Shown: positions 37,969 to 51,270, numbered from the stretch's first letter. The stretch: 64,000 nucleotides of DNA from Strigops habroptila (GCF_004027225.2 NC_044278.2:56165743-56229742); one strand, 5' to 3'. Numbers and translations are program-made. The notes: generated by a model from the sequence alone, not told the origin.

Positions 37969-40900
37969 ACTCTCCCCTAAATATCTGGACTTTTCTAGTC
38001 TCTATATCTCAGAGCAGCAGCTCTTTTGCTTTAAATTGCACTAGTCCTTAAAAATCTTTCTGAATTAATGTTTGAATTATGCTATTGGGAATGCAAGAAG
38101 AGAAAATTCGAATGTCTGTGGATAAGTCAGTCATGGATTAATTTATGTCTGAGACTGCTTTTCCTCAAGCTCCTTTTGCCTACAATACTGAGTTCTACAG
38201 AGTAAGGTATAGGAGTGTGTAATCCCCAAGATGAGAGTTTCTGATGACTTCAGTGAACTTTAAAAAAAGAAACTGTAATACATTTTGAAAGGTGTTAAAA
38301 TCTGTATTTTTTAATGCAGAATAAGAATTGAGAGTTCTTTCAAGAACTGGTGACTCCTCCCTTTCCAAAAAGATAAAGCTTCACAACTGAGTAATTGTGA
38401 AATCCAGGACAGAAAATTGAATTCCATCTCTTTAAAAGGACAATATATTTTTTATTTGCATCATAAAAAGGTGGAGAACAGGATATTTTTCCTGTGGCCA
38501 GAGCATGCTTGAGGTATAGCACCCTTATTCAGGAGTTGGTGATGAGTTCCGAGGTGTTTCAGATCAGACATAATCTGTGGTTCCCTGTACACAAACAGAC
38601 CTTTCACTGACACACAGTCTTAATTTTGCAGTATGTACTTTCTCACGTTCTTCACCTCAGCATCTTCTTCACTGTTATCTACCCTGGAACTGGCATAGAG
38701 TTTTCCACATAAGTCAATCATTGCAGCATCAGGGATGCTGAGAAACAAGAGGAGAATGGAGAGTGGGCAGACAAAGGGAGAAGACAATCTTCACAATAGT
38801 TTTCTTGGTCTGTTGTGGTGCTGCAGACTGCTCAAATTCTTTTCTAGTAGGTTATTTCAAGATCTTCCAAGACTATGTTGATGGAATGACCAGATGGTGC
38901 AAGAGGAGTCACCAGTACCTGTGTGTTCTCCACCCCTCCTTAAACCACAGCTGTGGGTTGTCAGACTCTAGTGTGGATTCCTGCCGCAATCAGATAGGCA
39001 GACAACAGACTCACAGCGCTTTTCAAGGAATTCGAGCTGTTATTCTTGTAGGTTATGTGAAATACCCCTGTAGAAGACTTCCAAAAGTCATCTGGAATGT
39101 AGGAGAGGACACCAGGCAGTAGACTTACCACAGTGCGCAGTCTTCTCTTGAGGCCACTTCCACATGTAAGCCATTAATTGAGCTGTGTGGGAACCAGACT
39201 GTATATTTAATGGCAATTTTATTATTTACACATTTGTTTTGGCCTAGAATCATCAAACCCCTAATATTTAAATATTTTTAAGAGAACATTTTAAAAAATA
39301 TTCCTTGGGAGCAGTCAAAATGTTTTTTATTGTAATGCTGGTTAGTTTTCTTCAATATAGTGCTAATTTAATATGCAGCTATACTGAAATATTTACTGAA
39401 ATGTTGCAACAAACATTGATTTTCTTCAAACAGGTTTTTCCTAAATGACATTTTGTCAAAATCAATATATTCTGGCAGACAAAGTATAATTTTGATGCCA
39501 TACTACTTTTTAGCAATGTGTAAACAACTGCAGCGCTATTGAAATCTACTCATCATGGTGCTGAGCAAAGTGCAAATGCATGTGTAACAAAGCTGCTGCC
39601 TCTGTGCCTGCTGAATCTTTCTAGTGCAAGTGGGAAAACAAAGGCTTAAAGTAGCCTTTATTTACTTACTACCATGTAGGAGCAGTAACAGAGCTAACTC
39701 CAGGAATGCAGAAGTATATTGAAGCCTGAGCTTTCAAGTTCTTATTTTCACTGTTATTTTAGACAGCACAGGTTAACACTACTGTTTTAGCAATGATGAT
39801 CACACCTTTGCTGTGTAACTATATTCTGTGTTGTGCTGTAGCAAATCTCTACTTGAAATTAATTTATTACATAGATATGCTTGGTCATTTATTTGTTTGT
39901 TTCTTTCTTTGTTATCCTGTTTTACAAAGAGGATTCTGTGGAACAGGTTAGTCCTTCACAGTGGGATCCAGTTGCATCAAGTACTTTCAGAGAAGTAAAC
40001 ATTCACATACCTATTAAAATATTTCTCTTAATATTTATAGTTACAATCAATTCTGACTCACTAGCCTCAAAAGGTAGGATATAAACGTACCCTATCAGGG
40101 ACACTTTTATGATCTTTTGTAAACTTACATTCACTCAGCAGTATTGTTTGCTCTCTTATGTTAGCTGAATGAATATATGGGTCAGGATTTGGTCCTCACA
40201 CTGGACAGGGACAGATGTGAAGGGATGTTACTATCTATCTTTTGCCTGATGCGGTCTAGGTAGGAGGTGTAGCATGGTTGTAGCAGCCGGCGGGGTAACA
40301 GTGTATCCTTAAACACACAGTAAGCTGGATGAACTAAGGTGGAGCCTGACTGTATGTGCTTTTCTACATTGGGAATGTGAAAGTCTTTAGCTGATGCATG
40401 CTTAGATTGCACTATTAATTCCTAGGTAATACCACAGGTATCACAAAAATCACAGAAAGCCCTAGACTCTCAGGACAGACTTATTACTGGGACCATACTG
40501 GGATAATTTCATACTCCTTAAGATCCTACTGTCATGCCTACAGTCCAAGCTCAGGAAAATAGCTCCAGGTGCACACAGTGATGTGGCATTTGTAAAGACC
40601 ATGTCATTGCATTAGAGTGATTACTACTGGAAGAGCAAGTCAGCATTAGAAATTACTCTAAAATAGAGACTGAATCTCCTGTTTGATGCATAATTTGCCC
40701 ATTTCTTTTTGTAATAGATTTAGTAAGTTTTTTATGCTTTAACCATCACAGAGAATGTGACGTATATGTATAAAATATGTATATTTTATATCCTCAGTAA
40801 CATATGTAGCTACATATATTAGTTAATTATAGTGAGGAGGAAAGCAAATTCTAATTGAAACTGAAAGGCTTTCTTGAAGTTGCAGCATTTTCAGTGCTGT

Positions 40901-42546
40901 CTTCCAGTGAGGCTGCTTGCAGCAAGCACTGAGCTGCCTTCGTGCCAGAACCCCCTGAACTGCTGCAGAAAGTTTTTTTCCTCTTTTTGGTGTTGACACA
41001 TGACACACGACACACGTCTCAGATGCTGTCCCTCTTCCTGTGTCATGCACCGGATACAAGTGACAAACTTATTTCTTAGCTGAAAACATTCCATGGCCCA
41101 GCACATGTGCCTTTATCCACAATGCGTCACTTCTGGAATTAGTAATACTGTGGCATTTTATATCAATTGGGAATTAGGTTTTGTTTGGTTTTAAGATGTT
41201 GTGTATCTAAAATACTTTTATTAGTTATATGTATGGGGAAAAGAATGTTTAAAGTGACTGGAATGACAATTGCAAGACATCTTAGAATCAATATTTTAGA
41301 AACATGTTGATTTTAGAGTCATTTCACAGAGGAATACAGTAAAACAGGCAGGCAAAAATCCCAACTTCAAAATGTCTCTGTAGTGGCTACTAAAAATATT
41401 TTAACATAAAAAATGAGTTCTTACAATTTTGACTGTGTCTTAACTGATGCATTAGACCTCCAGTACTGTATGTATGTTAGGATAATAATTAATGTAAAAA
41501 TCATTCATTGATAGTTCATAACGAGCTCATTATTATTTATAACTTGTTGATTCCTTAATAGAACATTAGTCATCTGAGTTTTCATTTTATTTTCCTTCAA
41601 GATAATTTTAGAAATAAAAAATGACAGACTTTAAAAATGTTACATAAATGTGTCCTGGCCTGTTATTTAATTTTTCAAAATGACATTTTGCTTTTTGTTC
41701 AGATCGTGTTTCTGCTTGAACAGTTCATATGCATTTTTGTAGCGTCTGAACTGCTCCTGCTTGTAAGGTAGGCATTTGCCTCCAAGGTACGGTCCTGTGT
41801 TGCACTCAGTCTTCTACAAATCCAGTTAACGTTTTAGAAAGGTAAAATCATCGATAACTCTATGTTCTCAAAGAGGAGTAAGTAAAATGAATGAACACGA
41901 AAAGTTGTATTGTTTCACTCAACACTCTTTGTTGTTCCTGTGCGTTAAAGAGTACAGTTTTAAAGAGTATTCTTCTTTCAGACCTGTAGTGCTAGTAAAA
42001 GTAACTCCTGTTTCTATTCACATTGTGATCATTTTTTTTCCAAGTACTTAATTGGATAAGATTATAGTATTAAAAAAAATTCTTTACTTTCATATGTCTT
42101 TAGTTTTCCCAGTGTTGTTGAGGATTTTTTTAATAATAAATTGGATGACTACAAGCAAAATGTAGAGAAGTAGCACTGAGAAAAAACCCAAACAAAAACC
42201 CATGCAATTTCATTATTATTTTTAAAGTTTTGAAAACCAGCTGTAGACTTTTGCTTCTTAATGTTGTGGTTAAAACTCTAAGGTATACTCTCCATTGTTT
42301 TTGCTGCAAAGTCTGATAAAAGTAATAGCAATTCTAACCGTCTCCCTTCTGTCAGTTATTTTAAATGGTCTTTCATGCTTGGAGAGCTCATAATAAATTT
42401 CTAATGCTCATGTCAATGAAGTTTATTTCATTGCACTTTCACTGCAATGACACATAGTGCATACCATAATGCAGCAGAGTGGCTCTCTACATAAGATGTG
42501 AGTGACTTCCAACTCCCAGAGAAATCCAAAATGTCTCTGGAGGCTC

Positions 42547-42576
42547 TAGGTTTTCTGCTTTAATGTAGAAAACCTA
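42547..42576. repeat. Perfect 10-bp inverted repeat
   Basis: Arms TAGGTTTTCT (42547-42556) and AGAAAACCTA (42567-42576) are exact reverse complements around a 10-nt loop. No flanking gene or terminator role is apparent. Confidence 0.85.
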
Positions 42577-43750
42577 CCTTGATGAGAGTAATAAATTCCT
42601 AGTCCCTTTGTTGTCATCTATGACAAGTGTGGGTAATTTCTGACTAGAATCCTTCATTTTGGCTTAAATGTTTTTATATTGTTCTTGAGTGGAAGTATGA
42701 GCAAATGCAGCTTAACCTTTTGAGGATAGAAGCTATTTTAAAATACAAAGTTTTCTTGCCTTTTTTTTTTTTTTTCTATATTGTGAAGAAGCAGAGAAAT
42801 GAAGAGTCGGGGAAAAAGATAAATTATTCTTCCTTCAATCCTAAATCTACTGCTTCCATCTGAAATTAGATAAGAGCTCAAAATACTTACTGTCCCTCCA
42901 GAGGCACTAGATTAAATCAAATGGAGATTACTTAACTCTCCCAGTTAATGCATTTGAGAAATCGCAGGAGGAGCTGGTTGCTCTAGTGGCGTGAGTGTTG
43001 AGGTAGCGAAGGACTGCTCCCACCCTCCTGGACCCTTCCATGAGGACTCTCCATGGGTGTGAGTGCCAGTGCCACTCACCACAGGCTATGGGATGGTGCA
43101 GCGGCTGTGGTCTTTTAACCTCTTTTCCCTCTTGCTGACAGCACTGACCCTTGTACTGCTTCAAAGAGAGGTTGCCAACTGTAAAGGGAAGGAGCAAATA
43201 CGAGAAACATTGTGTATGCTGTCAGTCAGCATTGTCAGTATTCTCTTCTCTGTTGAAACACACTTAGCCTCTGAAGGAGTGCAGCCTGACCGCCCCAGTT
43301 TGTAATCTGGCAGCAGGAAATTTCCTTTCAGTTCATCTGTTGAAAACCACCTTGGAAATGACAGCATCCTGGCTATTCCGGTCATGCTTTTGCAGGAGTC
43401 CTTCCTACTTGGTTTGTAGTGGCATGAAGGCAGAGCAATGTAGAAGGGATGGAGAACAAGGGGAGAACCTTACCAGGGTTGTTCAAGTTGGCAACCATAT
43501 TTTAGGGTGTAGGTTCAGCATCGCTGTGAGCCACACTGTGGTGAGCAGAGTTAAAGACACTCCTGATGTTAAATGGTTTGCCAAATAAAACTGGATAAAT
43601 GTGCTTTTCTGAGTTGGTGTTGCAATTGGAGAAGATATGCTCTTTAAAGGATTTATTTGTGGAAAAGTTTAATAGATGCAGTTTCAAGATTCGTGGTCCA
43701 TTTAAAAATACGATTTGACAAATGACCTTATGCTTTCAGATAAAAAGTAA

Positions 43751-43772
43751 AATGCTTTATGAGTAAAGCATT
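43751..43772. repeat. Perfect 9-bp inverted repeat with 4-nt loop
   Basis: Arms AATGCTTTA (43751-43759) and TAAAGCATT (43764-43772) around tgag. Too short for a miRNA precursor. Confidence 0.85.
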
Positions 43773-44748
43773 ATTTTTCCCTTTCATTGTTCTCATACAT
43801 GGCTAGTTCAAGTGCAGCATCATTCCTACATACAGTATTAATTGGCATTTTGTTTTATGCCATGTAATAATTTTACATTTTAAATTTTAAAACCATAATA
43901 AGCATTTTGTAGGAAGATCAGAAATGAAAGTCAAAATAATTGCTAATAATTAATTAGAAGTTGTTTACTTCTCAACGAAGGAATGGCAAATTGACTTAAG
44001 ATTTAGGTGACATCAGATCAAGCACACGAATAGTTTCTGTGACCACCTGATAAACTCTAAATTAACACCCTAATCCTGAGATAATCTCTGCTTGTAGTGT
44101 GCAGATATTGAAAAGATAAAAAGCAGTTCAGAGGCATTACAGGAGACATAGTATACACATATCATAAAAGTAATCTATATGGTGGTGGTTTAGAAAAAAT
44201 GTGAGGGAGAGGTGGTCTGTAGCATATATTAGGCAGTGGAGGAGACTTACAGTTAAGTAGTGGAAATCTCCATTTTTAAACTGCATACCAACATGCTCAG
44301 GAAGAAGCAGGATCAGTCAGTATCTTTTGCTATCTCCAAGATATGTAAGTAAACAAAAAAACCCACCAAAATCTCACTTCATTCAGCAGAAATTTTCATA
44401 TTTGTTTTTTGTTCTTTCAGCCTTTGTGAGGTAGTCTCCCTCATCCTTTTTTCCTGTGCACCTTCATTTGGAAGCTTTGTGAGTGTGGGTTTGCAGGTGA
44501 AGCGGAGTGTGGTCTGCACTTCTGGCTGGCTTTGACTCCAAGGTTGAGGCATTAGTAAATTTAACCCATTTATTAAAATTGGGAGTGAAATCAAATAAAC
44601 AGCAGCAGACACTTTAAAAAAGAAACTTTAGGGGGGATCTGAAGCCTTAGGGTGCTCAGTTCAGGGCTGTGTCTGAATATCAAGACCAGAAAGCCCAGGT
44701 CAGCAGAAGCTGGGGAGGGGGGGAAATGGTTTGCAGAGTGGTTTTGTA

Positions 44749-45311
44749 GATAGAATCATAGAATGATAGAATGGTTAGGGTTGGAAAGGACCATAAGATC
44801 ATATAGTTTCACCTACCTGCCTTGGGCAGGGACACCTCCCATTAGCCCAGGTTGCTTAAAGCGCCATCCAGCCTGGCCTTGAACACAGCTTCCTTGGGCA
44901 ACCTGTTCGAGTGCCTCACCACCCTCACAGTAAGGAAATTCTTCCTTATATCTAACCTGAACTTCTCTTGTTTAAGTTTAAACCCACTACTTCTTGTCCT
45001 ATTGCTACAGCTCTTGAAGAAGAGTCCCTCTCCAGCATCCTTGTAGGCCCCCTTCAGATACTGGAAGGCTGCTATGAGGTCTCCACTCAGCCTTCTCTTC
45101 TCCAGGCTGAACAGCCTCAACTTTCTCAGCCTGTCTTCATATGGGAGGCGCTCCAGCCCCCTTATCATCCTTGTGGCCCTCCTTCGGACTCGCTCCAACA
45201 GCTCCATGTCCTTCTTATGTTGAGGACACCAGAACTGCACACAGTACTCCAAGTCGGGTCTCACGAGAGGAGAATAGAGGGGCAGGATCACTTCCTTCAA
45301 CCTGCTGGTCA
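44749..45311 (-). mobile_element. CR1 LINE, short 5'-truncated copy, reverse strand
   Basis: On the + strand it opens with the reverse complement of the CR1 tail: three gatagaat/catagaat units at 44749-44772, then gggttggaaaggacc. Similarity to the copy ending at 51294 continues to about 45311, where the alignment breaks just past the block coding for [13 protein letters not shown]. Only the C-terminal quarter of ORF2 and the 3' UTR were inserted. It belongs to the same or a very close subfamily as the other two young copies, judged by the shared tail. Confidence 0.93.
44842..45311 (-). pseudogene. C-terminal fragment of CR1 ORF2
   Basis: An open frame on the minus strand carries the post-RT region: [59 protein letters not shown] and the tail FKARLDGALSN. 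No catalytic residues are included. Relative to the intact copy it lacks eight residues between the NRLPKE and VFKARLD blocks, a 24-nt in-frame deletion. The frame also runs about 20 codons into flanking DNA at its N-terminal end, which is not CR1. Confidence 0.88.
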
Positions 45312-48300
45312 TGTTTGGATGCTTGTCAGTACCAATGTGTGGGGAGACTGGATAGCATTCAGATCTTTTCATTTTCTAAACTCACCTTTTAAGCTTGAAT
45401 AATATAATTTGGATGTACATACCTCATCTGAGTAAAATGTGTTTCTTCAATAATACTGTGATCCTTAGCACTGCCAAATGATGGAGAATGTAGATGCGTT
45501 AGGGTTGGGCAGGGATCATCTGGCAGAAGGCGCAGTGCTGAGTGAGAGGGTGGCAGTGCTCTGTTTTATGGCCAGATGCCAGATGCAAAATCTAATGATG
45601 GCTGTTGCGTCTTGAAACTTATTACAAAGCTGAATTGTGTTAGTGCTTGTCAGATATAAAACCAATTTGTAAGGTATTTTGTTGTTTTATGGGTTTTGAG
45701 CAGTGAGAATTCATTTTTTAAAGGTGTTTTGTTTTGGTTTTTTTTTTCCCAGCAACTGTTAAGGGCTAGAAGCTTCTAGGAAACTTGAAGTTTCTCTGTA
45801 ATTTATATGACTCCAAAACTAGAGTTTATCTCCTGTACCTTTCTTTTTTTATGCTGAGCTCCTGCATAAAGGTGTATACCTCTGAACAGAAGTTATCTGC
45901 TCCAGAAGACTGTATGTCCGTAAGCATATAGATAGGGTAAGAAATCAGAGGGAGGTAGTCAGGCCTGAGAAGCAGAATTGCAGGGGCGAACTTAGAACAT
46001 TTCATCATACATAAAATATGAAAGACAAAAGGAAAAAAAGTGTTTTTAAAAATCGCAGGAGTTTGATAGGATTTATTTTTTCCCCGAATTTTGAATGAAG
46101 ACAACATTATTTTTGATTCTTTTCTCATGAGGTTGTCCTTTAAAAAGTCTTTATGCAGGGCCTTAAAAAGTCCTTCTTGAGAAGAAATTGGAATAATGTA
46201 AGTTGTAACAGTTGTGAGTAAGTTGTAACAGCTTCTTCCAGTTTGCATTATAAGAAGCACATTATACAGGCTCTGTAAAGTAAGTAGTAGCTAAGTTTCT
46301 TTTGTATATAATGCAAAGTTAATTTTTCCCTTCTGGTGGGGGTAGAAAGATTTGATTATAGAACTGGATAGTCCTTAATTTTGTAGCAATTTTACTTACC
46401 GGCTAAGTGCCCAGAGCATTCAGAAGGAATTTCTAGCTGTGTATCTACAATAAGCATATCTAAAAATGTTGGAGAAGGAAAGAGTCCAAACCACCTGAAA
46501 GATAACATGAATTTATTATTCTTCCTCACAGTGGGACCTCGCTGGCCAGACAGCTCTGAAGCTCAACCATTTTATTTAAATTTTCAGACAATTCATAGAG
46601 AATGGCAACAAGACAGGTTGCACTGAAATCTCGACCCATATATTATTGAGAAAACACAACAAACAGTATTCCCACTGTTTAGTATTTTTATAGGGAGTGG
46701 TAATGTCTACATGGTGTTCCTCAGGCATATAGACAACATAGTTTAGTCTCATTACCTGCAACCTGTCTACAGTGTGGCATACTTTGGTTTGAAGACATCT
46801 TTTGTAATAATTGAGAATTTTTTTTGCATATGTGCATTAGGCTCCCCTTTTTTCAGACAATGAAACCAGATTACGAACTGATAAATGCCTTTGGCATGCA
46901 TGTTTAGAGTCAGTGCTTACCCTTCAGTAGGCTCTTCAGCATTTGTCCTCTTAGTGAACTGCTAGGTTTTTATCTAACTCAATGTGTATATATTGAAGAG
47001 ATTTAAAATGATAAAATATGCAATGAAACTGGGTTGGAAGTTGCAATCCTACTATATTTGTTAATCACAAAAATTACTCATTTTAGGTTACTTGGATAAC
47101 AGCTAAAGCATAATTAAATTGAATCAAGATTACAAAGCATGTTTAGGAAAAACTTTGTTGTATAATGAAAAGCTTAAGGGAAGGGAAACAAATGTGACCT
47201 GGGTTGTCTGCCACTTTGAGCTTGAGTATTAGTTTACTAGGACTACTTCAAATCATTTATTTGATGTCTGTCCCCATTTCTTTGAAAAATAAGGGGTAGA
47301 ATGGTAGCTGCTGGAAACTTGGAACAGATTGTGCTTGGTGTTAGCAGAGGTTTCAGTCTGTATGGAAAGCTGCTGCCAAACCACTTCAAAGCCTGATAGA
47401 TTGTAGCATATTCAATTAAGGTAATTGATTGTATCTGGGACAAATTCTTTGATTTGGAGAATGTAGGAAAAAACTACTTTAAACTTTGTGACATTCTACA
47501 TATTAAGGTCATCGAACTGCTGAAGTTTCTCACAGTGATCAGAGTATATGACTAAGGCTGTTTTTGCAGTTTAGGGAGAAGAACTTGAACACAGGCCTCA
47601 ATGCTCCATTTTTGAAGTAAAATGAAACTTATTTACTTTTCCCGATCCTCTCAGTACTACTGCCCACTTGCAGGGGCTGGATTGCAAGTCCCGCTTCAGA
47701 TTTTCACATGCCGAGGTGACCAAACCCACTTCAGCAAACATCAACCTGAATTACTCATGCTCACAACTACAAAACGCTGAGGTATCTTGAGGAGAAGCTG
47801 CTAGTAAACAAATGCATTTAAGTCAACATTCAGTGCAGAAATATACTAGAAATGCAAAGTAAATAGTTTACTTTGGTGATAGTGAATATTTTAGGTAAAA
47901 GAACAAAAAGAATATTACTGCATACAGAGTTCAAGAACAGTTATACTGATAAAAATACTATTTTTCTCATTCCCATTTCCCTAATGACGCTACCTGTCAT
48001 AACTCACAATTTTAATAATTTTGCAGTTGGATTAAATGTGGCAAATATTTTACCTGGGTCTTAAGTACAGAGCTCCTTCTGCCCTCCATTATCCTGTTGA
48101 GATGTGTAGTAGGCTTTTATTGAAGGACTGCATGGAAATAATGCTTTGACTTACCCTGTTTATGCCAGGCTGGAATTTCGATTAGTTAAGATGAAAATGT
48201 CTTCTTTGCCTACTTTGCCTTTGTAAAAGAGTATGTAAAATAAAGACTGAGTGCTTTGAGTTGTACAGATGATTTGATAATGTTTGTACTCCTTTTAGTA

Positions 48301-48347
48301 CTGTCGGGATATGGTGCCATCATTTGTATCCTCATAAAACATAATAA
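45312..48347. other. Intron 3, between CR1 copies: no gene seen
   Basis: AT-rich DNA. A 144-codon minus-strand frame at 45826-46260 has no recognisable domain and no splice support. A 14-bp motif (gtaagttgtaacag) is repeated 20 bp apart at 46198-46231. Nothing else supported. Confidence 0.6.
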
Positions 48348-48362
48348 ACCTGTAATAAGTGC

Positions 48363-51200
48363 TTGGAGAGACGTAGAGATGTTCCAGCTCCCCCAGCCAT
48401 TGAGTCGGCTTCATTTGGAGCTCAGCTAAGGTGCCTCTATACAAACGCCTGTAGTATGGGGAACAAGCAAGAGGAATTAGAGATGTGTGCAAGGTTACGG
48501 GAATATGATGTCATTGGTATCACAGAAACATGGTGGGATGGCTCCTATGACTGGAATGTCGGAATGGAAGGTTACAGGCTGTTTAGAAAAGACAGGCCAG
48601 GCAGACGGGGAGGGGGTGTTGCTATCTATGTCAGTGATAGGCTAGAGAGTATGGAACTCTGTCTGGGGATGGGTGATGAGGTAACAGAGTGTTTGTGGGT
48701 CAGGATCAAAGGGAAAACAGCAACGGGGGACATTACGGTGGGGATCTGTTACAGGCCGCCTGATCAAGAGGACTCTGTGGATGAAGCGCTCTACAGACAG
48801 ATAGGAGCAGCCTCACGCTCGCAGGCCCTGGTCCTCATGGGGGACTTCAACCATCCTGACATCTGTTGGAGGGACGGTACGGCCCGGCACAAGCAATCCA
48901 GGAGGTTCCTTAATTGTGTGGAAGACAACTTCCTCTTTCAAGCAATAGAGGAGCCGACGAGGAGAGGTGCCATGCTGGACCTTGTGCTCACCAACAGGGA
49001 GGGACTGGTTGGAAATGTGACGCTCCAGGGCAGCCTTGGCTCTAGTGATCATGAGATGGTTGAGTTTGAGATCCTCAGGACGGTGAGAAGAGCGTGCAGC
49101 AAGCTCACTGCCCTGGACTTCAAGAAAGCAGACTTTGGCCTCTTCAGGAACCTCCTTAGTAAGGTTTCATGGGATACAGTCCTAGAGGGCAGGGGGGCCC
49201 AAGACTGCTGGCTGATATTCAAGGATCACCTGCTACGTGCTCAAGAGTGTTGCATCCCGACTAGAAGAAAGTGCAGCAGGAGGGCCAGGAGACCTCCATG
49301 GATGGACAAGGAGCTGCTGAGGAAACTTAGAGGGAAAAAAGAAGCTTATAGAAGGTGGAAGCAAGGACAGGCGGCCTGGGAAGAATACAGGAGCATTGCC
49401 CGAGAAGCTAGGGACCAGGTTAGGAAAGCTAAGGCCCAGCTAGAATTAAGTTTGGCAAGGGATGTAAAAGATAACAGGAAAGGATTCTATAGATACGTAG
49501 CAAATAAAAGACAGGCTAGGGACAATGTAGGCCCTCTCCAGAAGCTATCAGGAGAACTGGCTACCATGGATTTGGAGAAGGCTGAGGTTCTTAATGACTT
49601 CTTTGCCTCAGTCTTCACCAGCAAATGCTCTGACCACACAACCCAAGTCTTGGAAAGCAAATGCAGGGACTGTGAGAACGAAGACCTTAGGCCCAATGTA
49701 GGAGAGGATCAGGTTCGAGACCATCTTAAGAACCTGAACGTGCACAAGTCCATGGGACCTGATGAAATCCATCCACGGGTCCTGAAGGAGCTGGCAAATG
49801 AAGTTGCTAAGCCACTGTCCATCATATTCGAAAAATCCTGGCAGTCAGGTGAAGTTCCCAATGACTGGAAGAAGGGTAATATAACCCCCATTTTCAGGAA
49901 GGGGAAGGTGGAAGACCCGGGGAACTACAGACCAGTCAGTCTCACCTCTGTGCCTGGCAAAATCTTGGAACAGTTTCTCCTGGAAAACATGCTAAGGCAC
50001 ATGAAAAACAATGAGGTGGTTGGTGACAGCCAACATGGCTTCACTAAGGGGAAATCCTGCCTGACCAATTTGGTGGCCTTCTATGATGGAGCCACGGAAC
50101 TGATGGACAGCGGCAGAGCAGTTGATGTCATCTACCTGGACTTGTGCAAAGCATTCGACACTGTCCCACATGACATCCTTGTCTCTAAATTGGAGAGACA
50201 TCAATTTGATAGATGGACCACTCAGTGGATAAAAAACTGGCTTGATGGCCGCACGCAAAGAGTTGTGGTAAATGGCTCGATGTCCAGTTGGAAACCTGTG
50301 ACGAGTGGTGTCCGTCAGGGATCGGTGTTGGGACCGGTCCTGTTCAACATCTTTGTCGGTGACATGGACAGTGGGATTGAGTGCGCCCTCAGCAAGTTTG
50401 CCGATGACACCAAGCTGTGTGGTTCGGTTGATACGCTGGAGGGAAGGGATGCCATCCAGAGGGACCTTGACACCCTTGTGAGGTGGGCTGATGCCAACCT
50501 TATGAAGTTTAACCAAGCCAAGTGCAAGGTCCTACACCTGGGTCGGGGCAACCCCAGGCACTGCTACAGGCTGGGCAGAGAAGAGATTCAGAGCAGCCCT
50601 GCAGAAAAGGACTTGGGGGTGTTGGTTGATGAAAAGCTTAACATGAGCCGGCAGTGTGCACTTGCAGCCCAGAAAGCCAACCATATCCTGGGCTGCATCA
50701 AAAGAAGTGTGACCAGCAGGTCGAAGGAGGTGATCCTGCCCCTCTACTCTGCTCTTGTGAGACCCCACTTGGAGTACTGCGTACAGTTCTGGTGTCCTCA
50801 ACATAAAAAGGACATGGAGCTGTTGGAGCGAGTCCAGAGGAGGGCCACGAGGATGATAAGAGGGCTGGAGCACCTCCCATATGAAGACAGGCTGAGAAAG
50901 TTGGGGCTGTTCAGCCTGGAGAAGAGAAGGCTGCGTGGTGACCTCATAGCAGCCTTCCAGTATCTGAAGGGGGTCTACAAGGATGCTGGGGAGGGACTCT
51001 TCCTTAGGGACTGTAGTGGTAGGACAAGGGGTAATGGGTTCAAACTTAAACAGAGGAAGTTTAGATTAGATATAAGGAAGAAGTTCTTTACAGTGAGGGT
51101 GGTGAAGCACTGGAATGGGTTGCCCAGGGAGGTTGTGGATGCTCCATCCCTGGCGGTGTTCAAGGCCAGGTTGGACAGAGCCTTGAGCCACATGGTTTAG
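48363..51200 (+). CDS. CR1 ORF2: endonuclease-reverse transcriptase, 945 codons, uninterrupted
   Basis: An open frame for the CR1 pol protein, which nicks target DNA and copies its own RNA into the gap. The apurinic-like endonuclease covers roughly residues 20-240: [23 protein letters not shown] with the catalytic Glu55, [11 protein letters not shown] (160-168) and [10 protein letters not shown] (227-236). A basic linker follows (about 300-390). The reverse transcriptase spans roughly 500-720: [33 protein letters not shown], motif [10 protein letters not shown] (Asp593), motif [12 protein letters not shown] and catalytic FADD (679-682). A C-terminal region ends with [13 protein letters not shown] and TAG. 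The frame opens without ATG: 48363 is TTG and the first in-frame ATG is residue 32 (48456), inside the endonuclease, so the native start may be lost. Residue 651 is Arg (CGT) where the copy at 12669-14613 has Pro (CCT), a one-base change in a conserved RT block. It is a transposon gene, not a host gene. Confidence 0.93.
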   Translation: MERRRDVPAPPAIESASFGAQLRCLYTNACSMGNKQEELEMCARLREYDVIGITETWWDGSYDWNVGMEGYRLFRKDRPGRRGGGVAIYVSDRLESMELCLGMGDEVTECLWVRIKGKTATGDITVGICYRPPDQEDSVDEALYRQIGAASRSQALVLMGDFNHPDICWRDGTARHKQSRRFLNCVEDNFLFQAIEEPTRRGAMLDLVLTNREGLVGNVTLQGSLGSSDHEMVEFEILRTVRRACSKLTALDFKKADFGLFRNLLSKVSWDTVLEGRGAQDCWLIFKDHLLRAQECCIPTRRKCSRRARRPPWMDKELLRKLRGKKEAYRRWKQGQAAWEEYRSIAREARDQVRKAKAQLELSLARDVKDNRKGFYRYVANKRQARDNVGPLQKLSGELATMDLEKAEVLNDFFASVFTSKCSDHTTQVLESKCRDCENEDLRPNVGEDQVRDHLKNLNVHKSMGPDEIHPRVLKELANEVAKPLSIIFEKSWQSGEVPNDWKKGNITPIFRKGKVEDPGNYRPVSLTSVPGKILEQFLLENMLRHMKNNEVVGDSQHGFTKGKSCLTNLVAFYDGATELMDSGRAVDVIYLDLCKAFDTVPHDILVSKLERHQFDRWTTQWIKNWLDGRTQRVVVNGSMSSWKPVTSGVRQGSVLGPVLFNIFVGDMDSGIECALSKFADDTKLCGSVDTLEGRDAIQRDLDTLVRWADANLMKFNQAKCKVLHLGRGNPRHCYRLGREEIQSSPAEKDLGVLVDEKLNMSRQCALAAQKANHILGCIKRSVTSRSKEVILPLYSALVRPHLEYCVQFWCPQHKKDMELLERVQRRATRMIRGLEHLPYEDRLRKLGLFSLEKRRLRGDLIAAFQYLKGVYKDAGEGLFLRDCSGRTRGNGFKLKQRKFRLDIRKKFFTVRVVKHWNGLPREVVDAPSLAVFKARLDRALSHMV

Positions 51201-51270
51201 GGCAAGGTGTCCCTGCCCATGGCAGGGGGGTTGGAACTAGATGATCTTAAGGTCCTTTCCAACCCTTACG

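Larger units (their letters stand above)
27086..44748. other. Intron 3, middle stretch: no gene seen
   Basis: About 17.7 kb of AT-rich DNA without a recognisable exon, RNA gene or young repeat. Poly-A runs lie at 27372-27384 (13), 31489-31502 (14) and 31766-31779 (14), and poly-T at 42761-42775 (15). A cccctt-type repeat lies near 33811-33829. The largest frame is 38763-39122 (119 codons), with no domain I recognise and no splice support. Small perfect hairpins are listed separately. Confidence 0.6.

Noticed and set aside
38763..39122. 119-codon plus-strand frame in intron 3
   Set aside because: No family recognised and no supporting signals; treated as chance.
45826..46260. 144-codon minus-strand frame
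   Set aside because: No recognisable motif and no regulatory or splice context; its length is not improbable in 64 kb of AT-rich DNA read in six frames.
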